Part shown: piece by piece, positions 23,051-34,589 of the stretch | Layout: every line of letters starts with the position of its first letter | How positions within the stretch are numbered: the first letter of the stretch is position 1 | Program-made: the position numbers and the translations under genes | Origin: Aquatica leii | Taxonomy: Eukaryota > Arthropoda > Insecta > Coleoptera > Lampyridae | Reading direction: 5' to 3' | Length of the DNA stretch: 64,000 nucleotides | Assembly (NCBI GenBank): GCA_035610365.1 | Contig: CM069432.1 | Location: 26,474,354 to 26,538,353 of the forward strand | Notes under the pieces: model-generated | What the model was told of the DNA's origin: nothing | The model's database searches: none | What the model saw: only the letters and a program-made list of their open reading frames with translations

Positions 23051-24221
23051 CACGAAAAAATGCAAGAGGTAAAAAAATACGTGCGGCAATATATCAGGTC
23101 GTGTTTCGAATGCTTATCAAGCAAAATTCCAGGTGGGCGTCAGTCTGGTTTTCTGCCTACGCTACCAGTAGTGGACAGACCATTTTCTCGGGTGTATATA
23201 GGCCGCTTATTAAGACCAAGAAAGGAAATGTGTAGATTCTGGTTAAATGATGCACCAACCAAATTTGTAAACTTGTACGCCGTCAAGGATACAAGGACTA
23301 AAACAAACCTTAAAAAAATACAACTATTTTTCGACAGTTTTGGTCTACCAGTGCGACTGATAACAGATAGGGGTACTTGTTTCACCTCGAAGGAATTCGG
23401 TGAATTTTGTATTAGTATGGGTCTCAAGCACACGTTGATATCTAGTCGACATCCACAGGTCAAAGATAAAGCTGAATCGGTGATAAAGACTTTACCTGTG
23501 TTGATAACATAATTAGAAGATGATGACGGGCTTTCTTGGGGCACAAAGCTGAATGGAGTAGAAAGAAATTTGAATTGCGCCGAGAATAAGACAATAAAAT
23601 GCTCTCCTTACGAAGCGTTATTTGGTTATCGTCCAAACTTTGATCATGTATTGTATGAAATGTCGCCAAGAACCGGAATGGAGAAGTTAAGGAAAAAACG
23701 AGATGTGTACGAAAAAATTCCGGATAACATAAAACAGGAACAGCAACGGTACAAGTTGAGGTATGATTCACATCACTACGAAAATGGAAAGTTTTCTGTG
23801 AGCGACATTGTAACGATCCGAGGTGCGATTGTAAGAACAGGACAACCGATAAAGACTCAAAATAAATACAAGGAACCGTTTGTTCTTTCTAGTGATACGT
23901 ATCGAATTAACGAAATCAAAGGTAAAGGGGCTAGGCACTTTACTACGGTACATGTTAGTCAAGTGAAGATATACCGAAACCACCAGGATTCTGAAGAAAG
24001 TTCCAAAGAAACGGATGGCGTTAACGAAGAATTGGTTCTTGAACGCGACGCGAGTGAGCAACCGGAAGCAGCTGGTGCTATTTATATGGAAGAGCTAAGG
24101 GTAAACAAAACTCATAGTGAACACAAACGAATGAAGAAGGTACCTATAAATACTAAAGCGATTTTGTATTAGATTAATTTTACCATGGTTAGTTATTTAC
24201 TTATTAATGAGGTCATTAACC

Positions 24222-24660
24222 TGTCAGAATGGCCGAATGGTATAAATTTAAATGTAGCGCTTCTGTGTACGCAACGGAAAACGTAAAAAAGAGAAGTGGA
24301 AGGTGTGTGCAGAAATGGAGAGTTGAGCAGGTTTAGCATAGTGAGTCGGATGCATAACCTTTGTCTTTTGTTCGTTTTATGTTGATGGAAATTAAATATG
24401 ATAATAACTGAGTGTTAATAATTTGATTTTGTCATTGATGCAAAAGAAATTGTTATCAATACGTACAGAAAGCATAATCTTGGTTAACATAAAATAAGAC
24501 TATGTAACTAAAATTTCTTTTTCTGACCATTCAGGAGTCATTGTGTCTATTTCGGTTGTGTGTTACTGTTGATTCGATTTTCATTTATTTCGAGATATTT
24601 TAAATAGATTAAATTATTTTTGTAGTTAGGTATTCGGTATTTAGTTTCCCGGTAAACACA
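24222..24660 (+). repeat. Probable 3' LTR of the Ty3 fossil
   Basis: It starts TGTCAGAATGGCCG with GGTATAAATTT nearby (24239) and is taken to end GGTAAACACA at 24660. No partner LTR is available, so the borders are tentative. Confidence 0.4.
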
Positions 24661-24895
24661 CTACCGACGTCCCAGGGACGTTCGTTTTATGTCCAAATGA
24701 TGTCTTTACATCCCGGGCTTTAAAACGAACCTCTATAGGATGTCTTTTCATATTACCTAATACGAATGTTTATTTATAATTACTTATCAAATAAAATTAG
24801 AACAGAATTATACATTCATTATATATAAATATAAATTATATAGAAATATAAATAAATATTATTAATATTTAATAAGCCGCAAATTAAGAAGTACT
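24661..24895. other. Short spacer with GTCCC/GGGAC dyads
   Basis: It contains GACGTCCCAGGGACGTTC and nearby TGTCC/GGATGTC motifs, then AT-rich DNA. Similar wording recurs at 30830-31000. It may be part of a dispersed repeat; no ORF is present. Confidence 0.35.
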
Positions 24896-26363
24896 TTGCT
24901 CGCTCAAGCTATGGAAGATGTAAAGTTTGACTGTACAAAAATATTTAACATGAATGAAAGTGGCCTCTCTACTGTATTTTCCAAAAATTCTAAGATTATA
25001 GCCTGTAAAGGTAAAAAACAAGTCGGTCTTCTTTCAAGCGCCGAACGTGGGCAGCATCTTAGCGTAGTTTGCAGTTTCAGTGCTGCAAGAGTCTATGTGC
25101 TACCAGCATTCATTTACCAAAGGAAAAATATAAAAAAAGAACTCATGGACAACGCTCCCGCTGGTGCAGTTGCATTTACTCAGCAAAATGACTAGATGGA
25201 CAAGAACATATTCGTCAAATGGTTACAGCACTTTGTGAAACATAATAAACCAACAAAACAAGATAAGGTCCTGTTGATGCTGGATGGTCACATAAGCCAT
25301 AAAAGCCATGAGGCTCAAGAGTTTGCTAAATCCCATGGAATTGTTCTTTTTTGTTTTCCGCCCCACGGTGCTCATCGAGTACAGCCTCTCGATGTGGCGT
25401 TTTTTGGACCGCTTACAACTTATTACAATCAAGAATTAAATTATTGGATAAAAACCCACCCAGGAAGAACGGTAACGCACTACCAGATGACCGAACTTTT
25501 CAAAAATGCGTACCAAAAGGCAGCAACATTTTCTAATGCTGCAAGGGGTTTTCCACGACAGGAATATATCCCTTCAACCCTGACATTTTCCCAGGCTGGA
25601 TGTTTGCTCCAGCGGAAGCAACAGATCTAAAACAAACAGATCTAGGACCTCCTGAAAGTAATTCTGGTGATAAGGAACCTGAGACTTTACTGACTGATGC
25701 TACACAACATGATAGTCTTTTGGAAAATACTGAAGCTTTGACATCTTTTCAAAAGCCTTCATCTTCTAGCTGTTACCCAGTAAACACAGTAGTTTTAGAT
25801 TTTAATGAACGTACGTATGCTGATAACACAATATATAAAAGAAACCATGCGAACGTGATCCAAACATAAATAAAAATATACTTCAATTCATAATATGGAT
25901 AAATTCTCTTGAGATGTTTTATGTCTGCACTATTTATGTGTTTACTGGGTATGTTGCCATAACAGATATATCTCTACTTCCAAAGGCCACATCCTTAAAT
26001 CGTAAAAAGCGTTCTAGAAATACAGGAAAAACTGGGATACTTAACAGCACTCCCTAAATAGAAGCCTTAAAAGAAATAGTGGTACAGAAAGAAGAGGCAC
26101 AACGAAGAAAGTCTGCTCGCAAGACAAAGAGAGTTTTAAACCTAGATGAAAACGAAGAAATTCACCAAGATGAGGGGGAATTTGCTGAAGAAACTGATGA
26201 TAATGCAAAAGACGCCGTATGTATTTATTGCAACGAGCTTTTTTCGCATTCAAAGCGTAACGAATGGTGGTTGAAATGTCAGTCTTGTCTAAAATGGGCG
26301 CACTGTGAATGTGCCGGACTTCCAAGAAATGCAAAAACGTTTATTTGTGAAGTGTGTGTTTAA
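24896..26363 (+). pseudogene. pogo/Tigger-type transposase relic with a PHD-like C-terminus
   Basis: The DDE domain of a pogo-group (Tc1/mariner superfamily) transposase is readable. FNMNESGLST is the first catalytic position, here N instead of D. LLMLDGHISHKSHE is the second and RVQPLDVAFFGP the third, with 35 residues between the last two. An in-frame TAG follows residue 99 (25193-25195), and further breaks occur after about 25530. A cysteine-rich segment at 26216-26361 (CIYCNE...CQSCLKWAHCECAG...CEVC) resembles the PHD-type finger seen at the end of many insect pogo transposases. The HTH N-terminus is missing. It is long dead. Confidence 0.75.
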
Positions 26364-27707
26364 AATGTTATTGTAAAAAAGTAAATTAAGTTCTAATAAA
26401 TGTTTTCTTTTGACAAATAAATTATATAAATCTTCAATAAGAGCCTGGTTTTAAATGCCTAACACCGAACTGTATAGAGATGCGGTGGTATGCCGTCTCA
26501 CCCTGGATAGTCCAGGTGAGATGGCATACTATCACATTTTTTTTATTCATAAAAAAGATACTTTTCATTAAAGAAAATAGACTTTTATTGACTACATATT
26601 GTAATAGTAATGTATCTGTGTTAAAATGTTTAAACGTGGCACCATAGAGATTATGAATTACAAAAATACAACCGTTCAAAAAAAAAGTATGCCATTTCAG
26701 GCACAATTCCCCTACTCTATTTAATCTTTCTTTTGATATAACAAATGTTTTGAAGATGTTGATGTGTGTGATTTACTTCAACCACACCGATAATCGGTTT
26801 TCGTACATAAATGAGACAAATGCAAACATAGTGCGCGTGCCCACTTTCCTTCTTGTTTTCTGGTGCCTACTCAACACTCTGTTCTTTATTTTATTATTTA
26901 ACTTTTTTATGGGTGTTTTAGTGCATAAACAAATTTATTTGATAAGTTTTTGGTACCTTGTATTTATTTAGAATTTATAAAAATCATCATTTATAATTAT
27001 TATTTTGAATTACTAAAAATTAATAAAACGTTTATCGAAATTAAAATATCACAATTATTAATAATAGTGATTTAAAACCCCATCTGGCGCGCATACCTAT
27101 GCGGTAAATTGAAGATATTTATTTTATGCAAAAAAATTTTTTACTCAAAAAATTATTTAAAAAATGTTTTCTTTGTATTAAAGGTTTAAAAGCGTGACGT
27201 TATCTCACGACCCATATCGACGCGATTCGCAATAATTCATACAAAAATTCACCCACTACCTGTCCTCTACATTGTGTCAAACGCCAGGAATGTTTCGGTA
27301 ACACACGAATCTACTACAGTATCAATCAACATGACCGATAAGGCACAAAATCGCTAATCTAACTAAAAAACTATAACGTTATCGCGTTCTTGGTAACAGC
27401 GTCTTAGTTCATAGTAATGATTAGTGTGCGGATTTCTCGTATTGTATTACTGTTTAATTAATTTCGTTTTCACCACATTCCTATGATAAAACGTAAATGC
27501 GAAACGCATAAAAATTCTTAATGAATTTGCAAAACTGATGTGTTTACAATTTTTTTTTTAAAAAACGATTTAAACAATGTTTAACTGGTTATAATTGATC
27601 ATCTCTTATGATTTATAATCAATAATAGAATCGTCAAAAAGATTAATCAATAATTCTACAAAAGAAGTATCAATTCTTTCATTTCGAAAAATGTAAATTC
27701 TGACTAG
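26364..27707. other. AT-rich spacer between two pogo elements
   Basis: Apart from the hairpin at 26488-26529, no coding or repeat structure is recognised. Short ORFs here lack domains. Confidence 0.45.
26488..26529. repeat. Strong hairpin / inverted repeat
   Basis: GTATGCCGTCTCACCCTGGA (26488-26507) pairs with TCCAGGTGAGATGGCATAC (26511-26529) with one G-T pair and one bulge around a 3-base loop. AGTATGCCATTTCAGG recurs near 26685. This suggests the ends of a small DNA element (MITE-like) or of the preceding pogo copy. Confidence 0.55.
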
Positions 27708-30555
27708 GGGAGATAGGGGCACGTTCGGCATTGGGGCACAATCGGCCATCGCGAATAAAATTTGAAATGTTAAAGATTTCGCGCCGAATTTAGGGCGCAA
27801 CTGTTGGTAGCAGCGTTTTCATATCGAGTACCATCGTTGTAAGTGTTTTGTGAAATTTGTGTAAACTTTATGTTTGATTAAGTGTTATTTCAAAATAAAG
27901 GTAAGTTTTTTTATTATATTTGAATGTGCCATATATAGCTCCTTTTGAACGTGTATTTCGCTTACAGTTTCCATAAACTAACATACATATATATATTTTG
28001 TATATTTCGATAAACATAACCTGTGTTTTACTCCTTTGTCTAGTAATAAATATTTGAAGTGTAGAATGGCGCTAGGGGCACATTCAGCCATAACCAGTGG
28101 GGTACATTCGGCAGGCGGCCGAAAGTGCCCCAATTATAAAATACCTATTATAAAAATACATAATTTATTATTTGTTATAGATGGTTCGTAATTACAAATC
28201 CAAAACTGATCGGCCCAACATTGATGAGGCTACTATGCGTCAGGCCCTGCGTGACGTTTTATCTAAAAGTAAATCTCAAAGAGAAGCTGCTCGAGTTTAT
28301 GGCATAAAAAGGCAAACGTTGCAGTCACGAATCAACAAAATTTGTAGCACTATGACAGTCGGAGAATATCTGCAGCGTTTTGATGATGATGGTTATGAAA
28401 GTAATACAGAAGGAAAAGGTAAATATGCTACAAGACAAGTGTTTTCCTGAGTCCCAAGAAGATTTACTGGTTAAATATATAAAAAAATGTTCAAACATGA
28501 ATTACGGTTTGACATATGAACATATCAAAGTTCTAGTATATGATTATGCAAAGATCCTGCCTAATTGCAAATACCCAGAAAGTTGGAACTTGAAGAAGAA
28601 AGCAGGTACTGACTGGCTATATGGTTTTATGAAAAGAAATGACACATTGTCTTTAAGAAAGCCAGAGAGCATTAGTTTAGCTAGAGGGCTGGGTTTTAGT
28701 AAAGTTAAAGTGGAAGAATTTTTTACGAACTACAAAAGCGTTTTGAAGAAATATCAATTTACTCCCAGTCAAATCTTCAATTTAGATGAAACTGGGGTAA
28801 CAACAGTTTTAAGGCCACCAAGGGTTGTAGCTCCGAAAGGGAAAAAGCAAATTGGTCTTGTAGCATCGGCTGAGAGAGGAGAACTCGTTACCTGTGTAGG
28901 AATCATAAGTGCTACGGGAAATGCACTCCCACCCGTTTATATATTTCCAAGGGTAAGAAATATAGAAGATTATTTAGAGAATGCTCCAGCTTTAAGTACA
29001 GCACTTGGAAATAAGTCAGGATGGATGACAGGAGACTTGTTCGTTAAGACATTGGAGCATATTGTGAAACATACAAAATGCAACACAGAAAACAAAATTT
29101 TGCTTCTAATAGACAATCATGAATCCCATACAACATTGGCAGCTATACTTTATGCAAGAGAAAATGGGATTGTTCTCCTCTCTTTCCCACCGCACACATC
29201 CCATAAACTCCAACCTCTTGATGTTGGAGTTTATGGGCCTTTTAAAAGCAAATGCACTGTCTCATTAAACGACTGGATGTCCAGTAATCCTGGGAAAACA
29301 GTCTCAGTAAAACATATTCCCAGGATTACAAAAAATCCATTTTTGGAAGCATTTTCGCCCCGTAATATTACCAGTGCCTTTGAAAAAACTGGTATTTGGC
29401 CACTTAATTCCTCACCTTTTGTAGATGAGGACTTTGATGCTACTTTGGTGTACAAAGACCAATCAATAAAAGAGCCAGTATCTGATGAGTTAAATCTTCA
29501 AAATGATTATGGGGATGTAAATATACCCAATCAAATTGCTGAAACAGAGGGTTGCCGAAATCAACCATCAACTTCAAAAGATGCTGTAATCGATCCAACT
29601 CAAAGCCAAACTGAAAGTAAAATGTTAAGTCCCGAAGTTGTGAGGCCTTTTCCAAAAGTTAAGAAAGAAACAACAACTCTAAGACGACCCAAAGTAAACC
29701 AAGGAAAATCAAGAATATATACCGAAAGTCCAGAAAAAAGAAGGGTAGAGGAAATTGAAGAAGCAAAAATAGAAAAACAGAAGAAAAAGTCTGAAGGACA
29801 AAAGGGAAAATTAAAACGAAGCTCTGAAGATGTAAATAGTCCCATCTACCAGTGATGTAGTGAAAATGAAAAAGATTAAACAAGTAAAAAAAAAGTATTT
29901 ATTGATAGCTCAAGTAGCGAGTCGTCTCTTTCAGATTTTGAATGTAGCAAAGACTCAGACGATAACTTAAGCTTTGGGTCTTTACAAGAAGATGATAACA
30001 TAGACATAAACAGTTTTATTTTAGTAAAATTTCCTTCTCCCAATATTGTTCAGCATTATATTGGGTGTGTAGAAAATATTGTTTCTGAAAATTCTTATAA
30101 AGTGAAGTATCTTAGGCGCAGAGCTAAGACTAATAAATTTTACTTTCCTCAAGTGGATGACATAGAAATATGCACCAGAGATGATATTCACGCCAAACTT
30201 ACAAATCCTGCTAAGTCCAGGAGAGATTCATATTTTACATTTTACTATAATTTTAGTAGCCTTAATGTCAAATAAATTTTTTTTTACTTGTTTTTTGTTT
30301 TATTTTAAAACGGCCGAAACTACCCCTTTACCTGGCTGATGGTGCCCCCACATGGGGTACGATCGGCCATTATGCAGACGTTTGGTAATTGGCTTCTAAC
30401 TTTTTTTGCTACAAACCTTCAACAAAGTTCCTATGTGAAATAACAGCAAAGAGGATCAAACAATCCATTTCTAATGGTGAAATACTTCTGAAATATTTTA
30501 GAATTTTTTCATAGAGTAAAAGCAATTATGTGGCCGAACCTGCCCCCTTCTCCCC
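27708..30555 (+). mobile_element. pogo/Tigger-type DNA transposon, nearly complete
   Basis: Both ends are visible: GGGGAGATAGGGGCACGTTC on the left and, in reverse complement, GGGGAGAAGGGGGCAGGTTC on the right, each next to TA (27706-27707 and 30556-30557), the target duplication of this superfamily. Motifs of the type GGGGCACATTCGGCC recur near both ends (27715-27750, 28075-28130, 30310-30370, 30530-30545). Such subterminal repeats are common transposase-binding sites. The length is 2848 bp. Confidence 0.85.
28181..30273 (+). pseudogene. pogo/Tigger transposase with few frame breaks
   Basis: The start ATG 28181 opens a helix-turn-helix of Psq type (SQREAARVYGIKRQTLQSRI). The frame shifts once near 28445, after GKYATRQVF, and continues open to 29855. 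The CENP-B-like helix region precedes the DDE domain: FNLDETGVTT, LLIDNHESHT and KLQPLDVGVYGP, all three aspartates present, DD35D spacing. An acidic and lysine-rich tail follows. A conserved-looking terminal block (SFILVKFPSP...YKVKYLRRR...FYFPQVDD, to about 30273) lies beyond 29855 in other frames, so one or two further breaks occur between 29840 and 29920. All catalytic residues survive, so the copy is young or recently active. Confidence 0.8.
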
Positions 30556-31407
30556 TACATAGAAATACCAAAATAAGTTTTTTGGATTAACTTTTTTATC
30601 GACTCTACATGACGATTGCCATCTCCTATGTAGTTGCATTGTTTCAGGCGCCACTTAAAAATATCGAGAAGAAAGTATAAAAAACTGGCTAAGGAAGGCC
30701 AAAGAACGCCAGAATCGAGAAGATAAAAAAAGCTCTCGTAGTTACTATATACTATATATAAATATTTTTCCAATTCAATATGTAGAAAACGGGAGGGATG
30801 ACTACCTCCTACATATCCTACAGTCATCTAAAAGAGACGTCCCGTTGCGGATGCGCAAAAATGTCCTATACGGACATCGTAGAGATGCACACAGTTGCGA
30901 CAAAAGAACGTCCCATGAATGTCCCTAGGACGTACACAGGACCAAAATGGGTTGACTTTGGGACATTCAGTGATCCGCAACATCATGTCCCAGGGACCTC
31001 CTTAAAACATCTTTGTGTTTGTTGGGTTTGCTATTTGTTTAATTTAGTTTCGTAATATATACTAATTCCACTTTTTAATTTTTACATTTATGACTTCAAA
31101 ATAACCGATTCGCATTGTTACTTTAATTTTTTCTGTCATTAAGAACCTTGAAGTAAATTAAAAATAACCTTGATTTTAGCACGACACCATAGCTCTTAAA
31201 TGTTGTTTATTTTGTCATCAGAAACTTAATACTTAATAGTAAACAGTTTCAATCATCTTATATCATTTCTAATTATTACAAAAAAATGTAAGAAAAATTT
31301 ATGAAAAGCTAAACCACGTTTATGAACAAAATGTGTAGGAAATTACCATATCTACCCCCTATTAAGAGATTATTAGTTATACTTCTACACCCTGTATATC
31401 GGCAGTT
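30556..31407. other. Spacer with GTCCC/GGGAC repeats
   Basis: 30830-31000 is rich in GACGTCCC, ATGTCCCT and GTCCCAGGGAC motifs like those at 24664-24690. This suggests a diverged dispersed repeat. The rest is AT-rich with no recognised gene. Confidence 0.35.
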
Positions 31408-31604
31408 CTACCTGTATCTACCGCGGAAAATGAAAGAACTTTTTTTGTATAACGCCGTCTAAAAAATTACATTAGAAATTCTTCATCTGAAAGCGGACTA
31501 AATGGTTTAACACTCTTGAATTTGTACAGAGATAAGACTCCTACCCTTGTAGAAATATTGGAAAAATTAGCCGAAAAGCCAAGAACACTCGAAATTAAGT
31601 TATA
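31408..31604 (+). pseudogene. hAT transposase C-terminal (dimerisation) relic
   Basis: Translation gives an ERTFFV...RRLKNYIRNSSSESGLNGL...NLYRD pattern, the hallmark of the hAT dimerisation domain. One in-frame stop (TAA near 31450) interrupts it. No upstream hAT sequence is seen nearby. Confidence 0.65.
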
Positions 31605-31931
31605 ATGTCCGCCTTTTGTGATTACTGGTTACTTTTTATTTGATAAATAAAACACTCTATTGTCTCTGAGAGTTGCATAGATTTTGTATATACCTATACA
31701 AAGACTGACTAAAGTTAAAACCCTCCCCGAAAAAAAAATACTGATTGCGCCACTGAAAACAACGGGTTAGAAAACTGAAGATGTATAGAAGAAACGTACA
31801 AAAACGAACGAACATAAAAGTAATAAAATAATAATAAAGAATTGAACAATTACTAACAACAACAATTTTATTTGTACATTGACACATAAATAAAAAGCAA
31901 ACAAAAAGCGTTAATATCTGCTAAAAATAAA

Positions 31932-32996
31932 TTAGGTTTTCTGAACACTGAGTCTTTCTTTTGGTGATTCTAATGGCCACCAAAATGGTTTAATCGTAGT
32001 TGCTTTTCCATTACCTACTGATATTTCTTTCAATTCAAGCGCTTTTGCAATCCTTAATAAACCTAAGCCAACATTTCCTTCCACCCCACGTAATTTCCCC
32101 AAATTTACACCTTCATGTACAATTGTATTATTTTCTAACTCATTTGTAGAAGTTTGAGTAAAATACAAGGGCATTAAACGTTTCCTAACTACACCAGTAT
32201 GGTGAGTTCGTGCTGTTAACTCTTGTCCTATATAACAACCTTTATGAAAACTAACACCATGTAAGTAATCACAATTTGCTTCTAAAGGAAAGGAATTATC
32301 CATAGGTAAATCACTCACACCTTCACCAACACCCAAATTGTACCGAAACCAACGATACGAGTGATTGGAGTTGTTATCGACGTTAAAGATTTCAGAAATT
32401 TGTTTTTCTATGTCCGATTGAATAGGAGCAATGATGCGTACACCTAAATTAGCTATTCTAGGATCTCGATAAATACTTAAGTCTTTATAAGTTTTGCATG
32501 TACTTGAAGTTTCAGGTAAAGTTTCTTTAAGCATTGTGCAAGGTACAATTAAACCATCCAATTTATGAGGATGCTGTGTTTGTTCCAAAATCTCAATGTT
32601 ATCTGGGTTAAAAACACTATAAACTTGAAACTCATTTTGTAGATTAATTATATCAATTTTCCTTCTCACTCTGTACATTTTTAAATGCTTTTGAAAAAGA
32701 TCAATACCTTGCAAGTCACATTCGATCAAAAAGGTTTTGTCTTGTGATGTCCTATATAGGATTGCATCAAACATAATACGACCTTTAGTGTTTAGAAACA
32801 TAGTGTACATACTTCCCATACCATGATCTAAATGATGTATGTCATTGGTTATTAAACCTTGCAAAAAATCGGCAACTTCTGATCCTGCTACTTTTATTAA
32901 GCCTCTTTGTTTTAGGTGTTCGGCAACATACTTGTTACCAGCTTCTGAACACCAACGTTTATGTATTAGATTCCATCCGGTACGTATCTGATTCAT
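31932..32996 (-). CDS. IBA57: Iron-sulfur cluster assembly factor IBA57, mitochondrial
   Basis: IBA57 is a folate-binding-fold protein of the YgfZ/GcvT family. It works with ISCA1/ISCA2 in mitochondria to assemble [4Fe-4S] clusters. The 354-residue single-exon ORF carries the family signature KGCYIGQELTARTHHTG at residues 252-268, with the conserved cysteine at 254. The N-terminal domain begins LKQRGLIKVAGSEVADFLQGLITND (about 28-52, quoted as a span), typical of this family. The first 20 residues are basic and lack acids until E18, which suits a mitochondrial targeting peptide and supports the start at 32996. Length matches insect and vertebrate homologues. No damage is seen. It stands alone, with no intron. 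Confidence 0.93.
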   Translation of the reverse strand: MNQIRTGWNLIHKRWCSEAGNKYVAEHLKQRGLIKVAGSEVADFLQGLITNDIHHLDHGMGSMYTMFLNTKGRIMFDAILYRTSQDKTFLIECDLQGIDLFQKHLKMYRVRRKIDIINLQNEFQVYSVFNPDNIEILEQTQHPHKLDGLIVPCTMLKETLPETSSTCKTYKDLSIYRDPRIANLGVRIIAPIQSDIEKQISEIFNVDNNSNHSYRWFRYNLGVGEGVSDLPMDNSFPLEANCDYLHGVSFHKGCYIGQELTARTHHTGVVRKRLMPLYFTQTSTNELENNTIVHEGVNLGKLRGVEGNVGLGLLRIAKALELKEISVGNGKATTIKPFWWPLESPKERLSVQKT

Positions 32997-34208
32997 TTAT
33001 TAGTATTTTTAAAACTAAAAAAATCCATTTTTTTATGTGTGTCATTTAAAAATATAACGTTACCTTTAAAAGTATTTTGGATTCACATTAATGAGGTTAT
33101 GTATCTAACGGAATATTTAAACTATGGGATTTTTACATAAGCAAGAATTTGAATATACAGAGTGGATGTTAAATTTTACCCATAAAGAGAATGTAATTTA
33201 CTTTTTTATTTTTAAATCTGTCAATAGTGTTTTTAAATCTTTTCGTAACTTAACAACGCATTAAAATAGGTTACGTGCTTCACTTATCCAGTTATGTATC
33301 TAATTTTACAAGTTTGCATACTTTTGTAGCCAAATTGTAGTTTTATAAGAATTTATTTGTTTATTTTACCGTTGCTAATTGCATTATATTCGTTTTACCT
33401 AATTTTTTTAAGTTGTCTTTTGCATAATACCAAAAACGATGCATAATTACTTGTACTTGTCAGCTATATATATAAATAAGCATACACCTTTAAAATTGAA
33501 GGGATAATTACAAAAGCAAATTGCCTCTAAAAGTAATCACATTATCTTGAAGCTGCCTCTGTCTAGGTTCATAATAGATCTTGGTAGTTATAAAAAACTA
33601 TATTTTACCATCAAATACCAAATAGACAAATCAAAAACAGAGCAACGTTGATTTGCTATTTATACTGGTTAGATTTCGACCATAACATTTTTTCGTGGAT
33701 CTTAGTGATTTTCTAAAGTTTCACATATAATTCTATAGATTGATTTAATTGTAGTAAAAAGAAAAAGAATGCGTTGAATATAAATTAAGTTGAAACAAAC
33801 GATTCCAGCAAAACAAAAACACTCAAAATACATTACCTGTCGGTAATTACAGGGTGTTCGTAATGTAGTCTCAAAGTGGATAAACTTGAAATATCGAATA
33901 TATCATGTTATATACTTATGTGTTATTTCTGAGACTAAAAAGGTAGTAAGTATACGTGAAGAATCATAAATGAGAGCAACAAATTGACAAGACACAGTTT
34001 TTCAGTGCTTATCAAGAATTAGGGTTGAAACTTGAAATTATTTAATAATTGCTTGAGTAGAGTACTTTTCCTGTTTAATCCGGATAGTGCCAAGTATGAA
34101 AAATATTTTCAAAGTAATATGAATAGTCATACAAACAACAACAGAATAGTTATATGATTAAGAACAAAAATAGTAATCAATATTAAATAAAAACTTGGAT
34201 AAAATAGA
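32997..34208. other. Intergenic, AT-rich
   Basis: No ORF with a recognisable domain is present. It separates IBA57 and CDPF1, both on the minus strand, and should contain the IBA57 promoter and the CDPF1 3' end. Confidence 0.5.
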
Positions 34209-34589
34209 TTAAATAATTCTATTAAGTTTCTCTTGGACAGGTTTTGGAAATTTGTGTCTACAATTCTTAGCACATTCAATACAATAAGTGCCACCGTAAT
34301 AAAAACTGCAATTAATGTCTTTGCAAACTGTTTTAGCACATACAATGCAATGTGCTCCTAGAATAAGAAATTCACTACGTTTAGAAGGTTGAAACGGATC
34401 TTCAATAATGTATGAATCTTCTTCTGTGACATAACTTCTAACGAAAGGTGGTGATTTACCAAAATATTCGTATGCCTCTTTTAATGTACATTTAGAGCAT
34501 TCGAAGTATTGTATCACCGTGTTTTCTCCATAAGGTGAATCAGATTGAGTATTACCCGTTTTTTCTTCGTTTTTCGTTTTGCTATCCAT
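34209..34589 (-). CDS. CDPF1: Cysteine-rich DPF motif domain-containing protein 1 (CDPF1)
   Basis: This small conserved animal protein is of unknown biochemical role and is predicted to bind zinc. The 126-residue ORF contains C31-x2-C34 and the diagnostic D64-P-F66 followed by SEFLILGAHC. It then has C81, C84, C89, C94, C103 and C106, the expected cysteine series. Length agrees with family members of about 120 residues. The ATG at 34589 opens a polar N-terminus and is the first in frame. It is a single exon. No homologous partner gene lies beside it. Confidence 0.88.
   Translation of the reverse strand: MDSKTKNEEKTGNTQSDSPYGENTVIQYFECSKCTLKEAYEYFGKSPPFVRSYVTEEDSYIIEDPFQPSKRSEFLILGAHCIVCAKTVCKDINCSFYYGGTYCIECAKNCRHKFPKPVQEKLNRII

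Larger units (their letters stand above)
20994..24660 (+). mobile_element. Ty3/gypsy-type fossil with a piggyBac inside
   Basis: Reverse transcriptase sequence (20994-21387, with FGNAYLQVPL and MMFGLTNSPYEF) lies left of the piggyBac element. Integrase and downstream pol (about 23060-24172, with RLITDRGTCFTSKEF and LFGYRPNFDH) and a probable 3' LTR (24222-24660) lie to its right. The fossil is broken and incomplete. The piggyBac entered at a TTAA in the RT region. Confidence 0.8.

Noticed and set aside
28426-28450. An intron at the pogo transposase frame change
   Set aside because: There is a GTAAAT nearby but no suitable acceptor that restores the frame; a simple frameshift is more likely.
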